From assembly GCA_001564055.1 (NCBI GenBank), contig LKNB01000018.1, positions 1 to 49,684 on the forward strand: a DNA stretch of 49,684 nucleotides, in the 5' to 3' direction. Under the pieces are notes generated by a model. It was given only the letters and a program-made list of their open reading frames with translations, made no database searches and had not been told where the DNA came from. The DNA is from Rhodothermaceae bacterium Tc-Br11_B2g6_7 (GTDB taxonomy: Bacteria; Bacteroidota; Rhodothermia; Rhodothermales; Salinibacteraceae). How positions within the stretch are numbered: the stretch's first letter is position 1; every line of letters begins with the position of its first letter. Below are positions 34,967 to 43,288 of the stretch, in pieces. The translations under genes and the position numbers were made by a program.

Positions 34967-36406
34967 TTACACCGTTTCCCAGGCGGCGGAGTGATCGTCG
35001 ATGTAGCGCCGGAGCTGCGTGATCGCCACCCGGTCCTGCTTCATCGAGTCGCGGTCGCGCACGGTCACGGTATCATCTTCCAGCGTCTGGCCATCGACCG
35101 TGATGCAGAACGGCGTGCCGGCTTCATCCATGCGGCGGTACCGTTTGCCCATCGAGCCGCGCTCGTCGTACATCACGTTAAAGTGACGCTTGAGCTCATT
35201 TTCGATGTTGTGCGCAATTCCTGGCATGCCTTCCTTCTTCACCAAGGGGAAAATAGCCGCCCGGATGGGGGCAAGCTCCGGATGGAGGCTCAGCACCGTG
35301 CGCTCATCGCCGTTGACCTCCTCCTCACGGTAGGCGTCGCACAGGAGCATCAGGATGGTGCGATCCAGCCCGACCGACGTTTCGACCACGTACGGGATGA
35401 ATTTCTCCTGTTCGAAGGGGTCGAAGTAGGTCATGTTTTTACCGGAGTACTCCTGGTGCCGCTTCAGGTCGTAGTCGGTGCGCGAGTGGATGCCTTCGAC
35501 CTCCTTCCAGCCGATGGGGAATTCGTACTGGATGTCCACGGCGGCGTCGGCATAGTGGGAGAGCTGCTCATGTGCGTGGATGCGAAGCTTGTTAGCGTTG
35601 ACCCCAAGCGCCTGATGCCAGCTCATGCGGCGGTCGCGCCACGTGTCAAACCAGTCCAACTGATCACCCGGCTTCACAAAGTACTGCATCTCCATCTGCT
35701 CAAACTCGCGCATCCGGAAGACGAACTGGCGGGCCACGATCTCATTTCGGAAGGCCTTCCCAATCTGTGCAATCCCAAACGGTACATGTTGCCGGGCCGG
35801 CTCGCGCACGTTGTGGAAGTTCACAAAAATGCCCTGTGCCGTTTCGGGGCGCAGGTAGATGCGGTCGCCTGTTTCGGCCAAGGGGCCTACGTGCGTCTCA
35901 AACATCAGGTTAAACTGCCGCACCTCGGTCCAGTCAAACGCGCCGGAATCGGGCGCGCGGATCTCCTCATCCATGATGATGGCGTAGAGCTGCTCGGGCA
36001 TCTCGTCACCGCTGTTGAGCGCGGCGACCAGCCGTTCGTGCACGGCGGTGGCCTGGTCTTGCTTCCCCTCCTGCATGAGGCTGCGGATGTGATCTTCAAT
36101 CAGCTCATCGGCCCGGTAGCGGTAGCGTGAGGCCTTATCGTCGATGAGTGGATCGTTGAAGGCTTCGGTGTGGCCGGACGCTTCCCATGTCTTGGGGTGC
36201 ATCATGATGGCCGCATCCAGCCCTACCACGTCGGCGTGCTGATACACCATATAGTTCCACCAATGCGCCTGCACGTTGCGCTTCAGTTCCACGCCCAGCG
36301 GGCCATAGTCGTACGTGGCCGCCTGGCCGCCGTAGATTTCAGACGACTGAAAGATAAACCCGCGCTGCTTGGAGAGGGAGACGATGTTGTCGAACAGGGT
36401 GCTCAT
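34967..36406 (-). CDS. glyS: glycyl-tRNA synthetase, homodimeric class II type
   Basis: The 479-residue enzyme charges tRNA-Gly. It has the class II motif 1 region with DYGPLGVELKRNVQAHWW, motif 2 with RNEIVARQFVFRMREFEQMEMQ (shown in part) and motif 3 GLDRTILML. The C-terminal anticodon-binding domain (IRAAIFPLVKK, RYRRMDEAGTPF) is present. It is the single-chain alpha2 form rather than the alpha2-beta2 form. It is last in a minus-strand run rho-radC-lipoprotein-glyS, with 109 bp before its start. Confidence 0.94.
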   Translation of the reverse strand: MSTLFDNIVSLSKQRGFIFQSSEIYGGQAATYDYGPLGVELKRNVQAHWWNYMVYQHADVVGLDAAIMMHPKTWEASGHTEAFNDPLIDDKASRYRYRADELIEDHIRSLMQEGKQDQATAVHERLVAALNSGDEMPEQLYAIIMDEEIRAPDSGAFDWTEVRQFNLMFETHVGPLAETGDRIYLRPETAQGIFVNFHNVREPARQHVPFGIAQIGKAFRNEIVARQFVFRMREFEQMEMQYFVKPGDQLDWFDTWRDRRMSWHQALGVNANKLRIHAHEQLSHYADAAVDIQYEFPIGWKEVEGIHSRTDYDLKRHQEYSGKNMTYFDPFEQEKFIPYVVETSVGLDRTILMLLCDAYREEEVNGDERTVLSLHPELAPIRAAIFPLVKKEGMPGIAHNIENELKRHFNVMYDERGSMGKRYRRMDEAGTPFCITVDGQTLEDDTVTVRDRDSMKQDRVAITQLRRYIDDHSAAWETV

Positions 36407-36514
36407 GGGCTGGAAATCCGTGCGCGAAAGAAGGTTGAATCATCGCAAAGTAGGCAGCCCAGCCGTCCGATACAACGCCCTTGCTTGAATTGGGCGTGAT
36501 TCAGCGCGCCCTTG

Positions 36515-37036
36515 TTAGTCCGTGGCCGTCGCCTCTGTGGAGGCAAAGTGCTCCTCCAGCGTGCGTAGCAGCTGTTCCCGCCGCAGCTCGCTGCCGGTAG
36601 CGCGCACGACCCCTTCCTCATCAATCAAGAGGGCTGTAGGATACGCATACCGGGGCTGTGGGCCCAAGTAGTCCCGCATCAGTCGGCCGCCCGGATCATG
36701 CACCTGCGTCCACGAGATATTATGCTCCAGAAGAAACGAGATCAGGGCATTGTACTGATCATTCGCCACGCCAATGATTTCGAAGCCGCGGTCCGCGTAC
36801 GTTTCGTAGGCCTGTTGCAGGTAGGGCACATCGCCGACGCACGGCGGACACCACGTGCCCCAGAATTCAAGCAGGACCACCGAGTCCTCGTGATCGGACA
36901 GGCGCACGGTTTCTCCGCGAATCGTTTCAGCCGCAAACGGTTTGGCCGGTTGATTGACGCGCAGCGGATCCATGCTGCCGCAGGCCGCCAGGGTCAGAAG
37001 TAGGGCGGTGGTGGTAAGAAGACGAAGGTGGGGCAT
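36515..37036 (-). CDS. TlpA/ResA-type thioredoxin lipoprotein
   Basis: The 173-residue precursor has a short hydrophobic leader with the lipobox LAAC (Cys19), so it is anchored to a membrane outside the cytoplasm. A thioredoxin fold follows with the redox pair WCPPC (Cys63, Cys66) and the cis-Pro segment YAYPTALLIDEEG. Such proteins reduce disulfides, for example of apocytochrome c or other exported proteins. It is 23 bp after radC and 109 bp before glyS on the same strand. The partner is unknown. Confidence 0.88.
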   Translation of the reverse strand: MPHLRLLTTTALLLTLAACGSMDPLRVNQPAKPFAAETIRGETVRLSDHEDSVVLLEFWGTWCPPCVGDVPYLQQAYETYADRGFEIIGVANDQYNALISFLLEHNISWTQVHDPGGRLMRDYLGPQPRYAYPTALLIDEEGVVRATGSELRREQLLRTLEEHFASTEATATD

Positions 37037-37059
37037 GGAGGCAGGGCAACGGGGAAGGG

Positions 37060-37800
37060 TTACCGGAGAAGATTCCGCTCGGCCAGCGACGTGTACGTAT
37101 CGCCTGCGATGATGATATGGTCGTGCACAGGGGTGCCCATGAGCTTACCGCCGGCACAGAGGTCACGGGTGACTTTAATGTCCTCGCGGCTGGGTTCGGG
37201 ATTGCCGCTCGGGTGGTTGTGCAGGCAAATCACCGCAGCCGCATTCTCGACGATGGCTTTCCTGAAAATGGCCCGCGGCTCTACGATGCTGGCAGCGAGG
37301 CCACCCTCGCTGACGGTGTAGTCGCCTATGATGACATTGGCGGTGTTGAGCAGGACGATCTTGAAGATTTCGCGCTTCAGGTCGCGCATGTGGGGCGCGT
37401 ACACCGCCGCCACGTCTTCCGGACACGTCACCTGGATCCGCTCACCCTGATGCCGCTGCGATTCCACACGCCGGCCGATCTCAAACGCGGCCAGGAGCTG
37501 CACCGCTTTGGCAGGGCCGATGCCCACCACACGTGTGAGCTCTTTGAGCTCGCGCTTGGTTAGGTCATGCAGCGAGCCAAAGGCCCGGCCCAGCGCTTGC
37601 CCGAGCTGTACGGCAGAGATGGGGCCATCTTTGGTAGAGGTGCCTGATCCAAAGATCAACGCAATGAGCTCAGCATCCGAAAGCGCGTTCGGGCCGTGCT
37701 TGATGAACTTCTCCCGGGGCCGGTCGGAGACGTCCCACGCATGAATGGGCGCGTGGTAATGGATGATGGGTTCCTCAGAGCCTTCGTGCGGCGTTGGCAT
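37060..37800 (-). CDS. radC: RadC/JAB-domain protein
   Basis: The 246-residue protein has an N-terminal HhH region (LTKRELKELTRVVGIGPAKA, shown in part) and a C-terminal JAB/MPN-type metalloprotease fold with HNHPSGNPEPSREDI, the zinc motif. The start is set at the ATG 37800 (MPTPHEGSEEPI); the upstream frame is not family-like. The function of RadC is unclear; it was once linked to repair by a wrong mutant assignment. It lies 105 bp after rho and 23 bp before the lipoprotein gene. Confidence 0.92.
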   Translation of the reverse strand: MPTPHEGSEEPIIHYHAPIHAWDVSDRPREKFIKHGPNALSDAELIALIFGSGTSTKDGPISAVQLGQALGRAFGSLHDLTKRELKELTRVVGIGPAKAVQLLAAFEIGRRVESQRHQGERIQVTCPEDVAAVYAPHMRDLKREIFKIVLLNTANVIIGDYTVSEGGLAASIVEPRAIFRKAIVENAAAVICLHNHPSGNPEPSREDIKVTRDLCAGGKLMGTPVHDHIIIAGDTYTSLAERNLLR

Positions 37801-37905
37801 GGTAAGGGTGCGGGCAGGGAGTAGGGCAAGCATATCCCTTAGACACACCGGCCGGGTAAAACATAACGTCTGCCTGCTGCCCCGGGTGTTCGTAGTCCGC
37901 CGGCC

Positions 37906-39045
37906 TTATCCGTCCATTACGTTGGCAAGCAGGCTGGCCAGCATTTCCTCGTTCGATTCCGACTGCTTGAGGTGGCGCTGCAGCGCGTTCATGGCTTCCA
38001 GTGGGGGGCGCGAATTGAGAGCCCGCATGAGGCGGTTGTGCGCGGGGAGTTGCTCGTCGTCGATGAGCAATTCCTCGTTCCGGGTGCCACTCTTCCGCAG
38101 GTTCACGGCCGGGAAGATGCGCTTGTCGGCCATCTCGCGATCCAGCACAATCTCTGAGTTACCCGTTCCTTTGAACTCCTCGAAGATGACATCATCCATG
38201 CGACTGCCCGTCTCGATGAGGGCCGTGGCGATGATAGTGAGGGACCCTCCGCCTTCGATGTTACGGGCGGCGCCAAAGATGCGGCGCGGGACCTTGAGGG
38301 CGTTGGCGTCAAGCCCACCGGAGAGCGTCCGGCCGCTGCCGTTCACAAACAGGTTAAAGGTCCGGCCCAGGCGCGTGAGGGAATCCAAGAGCAGGACGAC
38401 GTCTTTCTTCAGCTCCACCAGCCGCTTGGCGTACTCCAGGGCCAGCGTGGAGACACGGACGTGGTTGTCGTCGCCCCGGTCATTGGAGGAGGCGAAGACC
38501 TGCGCCTTCGTAGACCGCTTGAAGTCGGTGACCTCTTCCGGCCGCTCATCGACCAGCAGGCACACCAGTTCCACCTCTTCGTGATTTTTGGTAACACCTG
38601 CGGCAATTTCCTTCAGCAGGACCGTCTTACCCGTGCGTGGGGGAGCTACGATCAGGGCCCGCTGGCCCTTGCCGAGCGGAGCAACGAGGTCAACGACGCG
38701 CATGTCGACATCGTCTGATCCCGTTACCAGATTCAGCTTCTCGTTGGGATAGATGATCTGCCCGCTGTCAAAGTCGCGGGTGGTGGCCCATTCCTTCGGC
38801 TCCACGCCCATGATCTTATGGACCTGGTCGACTTGCATGTCGCCCTTCCGTCCCGGCTTCAGCGTGCCGTCAAGGATGACGCCGTCGCGCAGGTTGTTTT
38901 TCCGGATGACGGGCGGCGAGCAGAACGGATCGCTGTCGCCTTTGCGCAGATCGTGGCGAAGTTCACGAATGAACCCGAAGTTCTTGTCACCAATGAACTC
39001 GAGCATTCCGCGAAACTCCGGATTTTTGGACTTCTTCTTAGACAT
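37906..39045 (-). CDS. rho: transcription termination factor Rho, short form
   Basis: The 379-residue hexameric RNA helicase ends transcription. The cold-shock RNA-binding domain starts almost at once (FRGMLEFIGDKNFGFIREL near residues 11-29), with Walker A APPRTGKTVLLKEIA, Walker B-type VVLLLDSLTRLGR, the Q-loop region and GGSLTIIATALIETGSRMDD (shown in part). It lacks the N-terminal helix bundle (Rho_N, about 47 residues in E. coli) and the long insertion of many Bacteroidetes Rhos. I use the ATG at 39045 (MSKKKSKNPEF). The upstream frame to 39117 is not family-like. It has a long gene-free region upstream that may be its leader. Confidence 0.93.
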   Translation of the reverse strand: MSKKKSKNPEFRGMLEFIGDKNFGFIRELRHDLRKGDSDPFCSPPVIRKNNLRDGVILDGTLKPGRKGDMQVDQVHKIMGVEPKEWATTRDFDSGQIIYPNEKLNLVTGSDDVDMRVVDLVAPLGKGQRALIVAPPRTGKTVLLKEIAAGVTKNHEEVELVCLLVDERPEEVTDFKRSTKAQVFASSNDRGDDNHVRVSTLALEYAKRLVELKKDVVLLLDSLTRLGRTFNLFVNGSGRTLSGGLDANALKVPRRIFGAARNIEGGGSLTIIATALIETGSRMDDVIFEEFKGTGNSEIVLDREMADKRIFPAVNLRKSGTRNEELLIDDEQLPAHNRLMRALNSRPPLEAMNALQRHLKQSESNEEMLASLLANVMDG

Positions 39046-39622
39046 AAAAAACGATGTTACTTTGGGTTGTGATAAGTAGTGCCTGGTCGCTTGGCCGCTG
39101 GGGTAGCGCGGCCCCATGGCAGCATCAGCCTGCCGGACGTCTGACCTGACGGGTCATGGGTGATCTACACCCGTTCCTGTGTGCGTTACAGAAGAACGAT
39201 GCCGCAAGCTCCAACGCGCAAGCCTCCGCGTGGACGTAAAGGCACGTCCATCGGCAGGGTAAGCCTATTGTAGCGTAGAATGAGGAGGCTTGGTGAGCCG
39301 CTGTACGGCTACACGACCAGCTTCACGCATTCGCGTGCACCATAAAAACAATCAAGTGGGCAATGGGGCATGTATGACACCGCAGTCCTCCAGCGGTGAT
39401 CTATCTGCCAACAGCCATGCAAGACGCAAGAGACAGGAGTAAGGCACCGCCATATGCTAAATCCTGCGGGTTGTGCCGACGGGCACACCAGGACAATGCC
39501 TTCTCAAGGGGTAGGAACGACGGCTAAGATAGATGGTTTCCGGGTCATCGTCAAGCCTTGGGTCCTGTGGCCCGTAAAGAGAATCAATTTTTACACCTAA
39601 CGCTGTTGATCGAGCGCTGCCT
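39046..39622. other. 577-bp gene-free region upstream of rho
   Basis: No convincing coding frame on either strand. It lies between the divergent starts of rho (minus) and the hydrolase gene (plus). It holds a 7-bp stem hairpin TGGACGT/ACGTCCA (39231-39250, 6-nt loop) and a GGGTG/CACCC hairpin near 39159-39173. I looked for the conserved parts of SRP RNA, tmRNA and RNase P RNA and saw none. It probably contains both promoters and a long 5' leader of rho, which is autoregulated in several bacteria. Confidence 0.45.
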
Positions 39623-40453
39623 ATGGTGGACGCTGTACACGTTGACCGTGCCGGACCCGATACCGCGCCGCCGGTGCTGTTGTTGCACGGATGGGGAAGC
39701 AGCGCGGCGCTCATGCGTCCCCTGGCAGAGGCCCTGGCGGACACGTTTGCGGTCTATGCCTTGGATCTCCCAGGGCATGGCCATTCGCCGCCGCCGCCGG
39801 AACCGTGGGGCATGGAAGCCCACGTGCACTTAGTGCGAGATGTCATTTGCGAGCGCATCCATCCGACGCATGGCACCGCACCGCTGCCGATCATCGGCCA
39901 CTCCAATGGGGGGCGCATTGCGCTGTTCCTGGCGGCTGATCCCCAAACCCAGGACCTGGTCGACCGCCTTATATTGATTAGCCCATCTGGCATCCCGCGC
40001 AGACGCAGCGCGGGCGTGACGATGCGTAGGTCGATTGCGAGGCTCGTGAAGGCCCCGTTCACCTGGCTACCCGAGCCCCTGCGGAGCCCCGCCACCGACT
40101 GGCTGCGGCATACGCTGCTGTGGCGTGCGCTGGGGTCATCGGATTACCGCGCACTCGACGGCGTCATGCGGGCCACCTTCGTGCAGGTGGTCAACAGCTA
40201 CGTGGACGACCGGCTCGACCAAATCACCGCACCCACGCTGCTCTTCTGGGGGACGGACGACGAAGCGATCACCCGAGAGCAAATGCGTATCTTGGAAGAC
40301 GGCTTGCCCGATGCCGGCTTAGTCCCTCTGGACGGTGCAGGCCACTACGGCTATCTTGATACGCCCGGACCTGTTGTTGCCGGGATCCGCCACTTCCTAC
40401 GTGACTATGCCGGCCCAGCGGCTGCACCCTCGGAAGCTTCCTCGGCGGCGTGA
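39623..40453 (+). CDS. alpha/beta hydrolase
   Basis: The 276-residue soluble protein shows the alpha/beta hydrolase fold. It has the oxyanion strand LLLHGWGSSAA, the nucleophile elbow GHSNGG (Ser), a late LFWGTDDEAI with the acid, and GAGHYGYLDTP with the catalytic His. The cap region around residues 125-190 is Arg/Pro-rich and variable, so the substrate cannot be told. It is followed after 42 bp by the Mur-ligase-like gene, and the two probably form an operon. Confidence 0.86.
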   Translation: MVDAVHVDRAGPDTAPPVLLLHGWGSSAALMRPLAEALADTFAVYALDLPGHGHSPPPPEPWGMEAHVHLVRDVICERIHPTHGTAPLPIIGHSNGGRIALFLAADPQTQDLVDRLILISPSGIPRRRSAGVTMRRSIARLVKAPFTWLPEPLRSPATDWLRHTLLWRALGSSDYRALDGVMRATFVQVVNSYVDDRLDQITAPTLLFWGTDDEAITREQMRILEDGLPDAGLVPLDGAGHYGYLDTPGPVVAGIRHFLRDYAGPAAAPSEASSAA

Positions 40454-40495
40454 TGCGCTGCAGTACTCTGCGTTTACTTCCCACCTCGATCGCCC

Positions 40496-42115
40496 ATGCT
40501 TCTCTTTTTTCTTGCTGCCCTGGCGACCGGTTTTGCGGGGTGGCGCCTCTGGCGTCGCCTCCGCTTCTTTCTGCACATGGCCCAACTGGAAGGCTATAGG
40601 CCCTCGCGGCTCCAGCATTGGTTGGGAGACCACCCCGACCTGTTGGTCCGCCCGTCGCATGCGGTTGGGTTGGTCGTGCTTGGTGGCGCGGTCTTCCTGA
40701 TGGGAGTGGCGCCCGTGCGTACCGTGGTCATTGCCGCACTCATACTCTGGCCGCTCGCGTTTATCTCGTCCCGGCGGTACCGCAGCACCCAGGAGAAGAA
40801 GCCCCTGGCGTTCACCGCGCGGCTGCAACGTCTGATGGGGACGGCGGCAGGCCTTGGGCTGCTGACGGTAGGTGGGGGGGCGGCCGCGGGCGGTTTCATG
40901 GGGGCGCCCGAAGGGTACCTTGCGTTGCTCGCCGGGCTCCTGCTGGCTGACCTGGGCGCGTCGCTCTGGGTACTGGCGGCCACCGTGCTGAATCTTCCCG
41001 TGGAGCGGTACGTGCAGGAGGGGTTCAAACGGCAGGCCCGCGCCACGATTCACGACCGCCCGGATCTGCTGGTTCTGGGTATTACAGGATCGTACGGCAA
41101 GACGAGCACCAAATTCATTGTGGCGGAAATCCTGCGGCAGCGGTTCAACGTGTGTGCTACGCCCAGCTCGTACAACACCCCGATGGGGCTGTGCATCGTC
41201 ATCAACAACAAGCTGCGGCCGGAGCATCAGGTGCTGGTCCTGGAGATGGGCATGCGCTACTCGGGCGACATTGCGGAGCTCTGTACCATCGCCCAGCCGG
41301 ACCTGGCGATCGTAACCAGTGTGGGCCCAGCGCACCTCGAAACGATGGGCACAATTGAAGCTATTGCTGATGAGAAGGCCGACATCATCCGGCATGCGCG
41401 GCCGGGCGCACCCGTCGTGCTCAACATGGATGATGAACGGGTAGCGGCCATGGCCTCAGAGGCGACGGGGCCCCTCTGGCGCGTTTCCGTGTCCGGCCAC
41501 CCTGAGGCGGATATCACAGCGTCAAACATCGCCTACGGGCCGGAGGGGACGACGTTCAACGTGACGGATGACACGGGCGCCACCGCGACGTTTCGGACCG
41601 AGCTGCTCGGGCAGCACAATGTGCTCAACATCCTCCTGGGCGTGGCGGTGGGGCGGCAGCAAGGCTTGCGCCTCCGGCAGATCGCGCATGCGGTCCGGCG
41701 GGTGGCACCCGTGGAGCATCGCCTGCAGTTGCGCCAACAGGGACCCATCACCGTTATTGACGACGCTTTCAACTCCAACCCTGTCGGCGCGCGCAACGCG
41801 CTGGAGATCCTGGGGCAGTTTGATACGGGGCGCCGGGTAGTCGTGACGCCCGGCATGGTGGAGTTGGGCGAGCGGCAGACGGAGGAGAACCACGCGCTGG
41901 GCCGGCACATGGCCAACCACGTGGACCTCGCCGTGCTGGTGGGAGAAGAGCAGACGCGACCCATCCGCGAAGGCCTGCAGGCAGCAAACTTCCCAGAGGA
42001 GGCCGTGCACACCTTCGACACGCTCTTCGACGCGCAGGCCTTCCTCAAGACGTACACGCGTGAAGGCGACGTCGTACTCTACGAAAATGACTTACCTGAT
42101 CAGTACGATGTGTAA
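40496..42115 (+). CDS. membrane-anchored Mur ligase family protein, MurF-like
   Basis: The 539-residue protein has an N-terminal membrane region (helices near residues 1-18, 55-90, 112-135, 140-165) instead of the usual MurF UDP-binding domain. It then has a complete Mur ligase ATPase: P-loop GITGSYGKTSTK (residues 195 on), LEMGMRYSGDIAELC, TSVGPAHLETMG with the Mg/ATP residues, LLGQHNVLNI and a C-terminal ligase domain (VIDDAFNSNPVGARNALEIL, in part). The middle and C-terminal parts match MurF/FolC-type ligases, which join an amino acid to a carboxylate with ATP. Because the N-domain differs, its substrate may be a lipid-linked or surface compound rather than UDP-MurNAc-tripeptide. The hydrolase upstream is its likely partner. 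Confidence 0.78.
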   Translation: MLLFFLAALATGFAGWRLWRRLRFFLHMAQLEGYRPSRLQHWLGDHPDLLVRPSHAVGLVVLGGAVFLMGVAPVRTVVIAALILWPLAFISSRRYRSTQEKKPLAFTARLQRLMGTAAGLGLLTVGGGAAAGGFMGAPEGYLALLAGLLLADLGASLWVLAATVLNLPVERYVQEGFKRQARATIHDRPDLLVLGITGSYGKTSTKFIVAEILRQRFNVCATPSSYNTPMGLCIVINNKLRPEHQVLVLEMGMRYSGDIAELCTIAQPDLAIVTSVGPAHLETMGTIEAIADEKADIIRHARPGAPVVLNMDDERVAAMASEATGPLWRVSVSGHPEADITASNIAYGPEGTTFNVTDDTGATATFRTELLGQHNVLNILLGVAVGRQQGLRLRQIAHAVRRVAPVEHRLQLRQQGPITVIDDAFNSNPVGARNALEILGQFDTGRRVVVTPGMVELGERQTEENHALGRHMANHVDLAVLVGEEQTRPIREGLQAANFPEEAVHTFDTLFDAQAFLKTYTREGDVVLYENDLPDQYDV

Positions 42116-42139
42116 TCGTGGGAAGCAGCTATTCGCGGT

Positions 42140-43288
42140 CTATATATCATCCAGCGTCTCCAGGTAGAGCGCATCAAAGGTCTCTTGGGCCTCCATCATG
42201 GTGTGGCGCATCAGGTCCTCGGCGGCAGCGGTATCACGGGCGGCCAGGCAGGCGAGGAGCTCGTCGGTGTTGAGCTCCCGGGCAGCCGTGGCACAGGCCT
42301 CCCAGCTCAGGATGCTGCGCACCACGCGGTCGATCGCCTGCGCTTCGTTGTCGTATGGGCGTGGCTGCATGTCGTGGCCCTTCCAGCGCGTGTACCCGGC
42401 ATCCTGCATGAGGCCGGCGATGGCGATGTTCATGCCGTTGACCCGGGTGCCATGGTCAATGTCGTACCGGCCCGGGCCACCCAGAATGATGCCGTCGTTG
42501 TAGCCCTGACTGTTGAGGTGCGTGTGCACCATCATCTCGTGGTCCAGCTCTTCCACGGTATCATGGACGTGATCCAGCCCGATCATCTCGGAGTGCCCGA
42601 TTTCTTTGTTGATGCCCTTCTTCTCCAACGATACGTCGTACTCAGCCGCCAGCCGGTGCCAGAGAAGCGCGGCACTGGCCACGGTAGGGAGCAGCATGGC
42701 CGGGTGCCCTTCGTTGGGCTTCGGCTCCAACCCGATAAAGAGCGCCCCGCCATGCGCCGCTTCCGTCTTGCACAGCGCAGCCAGCCCGTCCTTCAGATGG
42801 TTGTACATCGCGCGGATACCGATTGTCGCCAGGTCATACCCGAAGCTACCGTTCCAGATGACCAGGGTAGGGGCGTGGGCAGGGTCTTCGTGCCAGGCAG
42901 GGCGTAGCGCGCCGTAAGCCAAATCCACGCACCGGTCGCCGAACGCCCGCGCCTCCTCGCGCTCGGTGTCATCCAGGGAGGCCAAGCCACCGTAGGCAAA
43001 ATGGTGGTGAGCTCCTGGCGTAAGCATCGCGAGGTGCACGCCCGTTTCGTTGAGGGCGGTGGCAACGGCAGCGGCGTTGTCTTCGTGCACCTCGTTGTCG
43101 TAATGCAGCTCAACGCCCAACTCCACATGCTCGGGTAGCTTGGGACGAATCGCATCGGCGATGAGGTGGATGAAGTCAACTGTCGAAAATCGATCGGGGC
43201 GCCAGGAGGGGCGGATGTCAGCAGGTACGAACCCGCCCTTCCCAGGGTTAAAGGTCCAGCGACAAATACTATGAAGCGAAGAGGTCAT
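42140..43288 (-). CDS. xylA: xylose isomerase-like sugar isomerase
   Basis: The 382-residue TIM barrel matches xylose isomerases of the shorter type. The catalytic and metal residues line up as His62 (ELHYDNE), Glu188 and Lys190 (GLEPKPNEG), Glu229 and His232 (EIGHSEM), Asp276 and Asp278 (YDIDHG) and Asp306 (GHDMQP). The Asp usually in HIDLNGQ is replaced: the sequence reads HTHLNSQ with His257 there. It interconverts xylose and xylulose by inference, supported by the overlapping xylulokinase gene (4 bp). Because of the ligand change another aldose is possible. Confidence 0.85.
   Translation of the reverse strand: MTSSLHSICRWTFNPGKGGFVPADIRPSWRPDRFSTVDFIHLIADAIRPKLPEHVELGVELHYDNEVHEDNAAAVATALNETGVHLAMLTPGAHHHFAYGGLASLDDTEREEARAFGDRCVDLAYGALRPAWHEDPAHAPTLVIWNGSFGYDLATIGIRAMYNHLKDGLAALCKTEAAHGGALFIGLEPKPNEGHPAMLLPTVASAALLWHRLAAEYDVSLEKKGINKEIGHSEMIGLDHVHDTVEELDHEMMVHTHLNSQGYNDGIILGGPGRYDIDHGTRVNGMNIAIAGLMQDAGYTRWKGHDMQPRPYDNEAQAIDRVVRSILSWEACATAARELNTDELLACLAARDTAAAEDLMRHTMMEAQETFDALYLETLDDI

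Noticed and set aside
34991-36130. 379-codon open frame on the plus strand
   Set aside because: It lies wholly antisense to glyS and has no family resemblance; long shadow frames are expected in GC-rich DNA.
39046-39622. SRP RNA, tmRNA or RNase P RNA in the gap before rho
   Set aside because: None of the conserved sequence blocks that I know for these RNAs is present.
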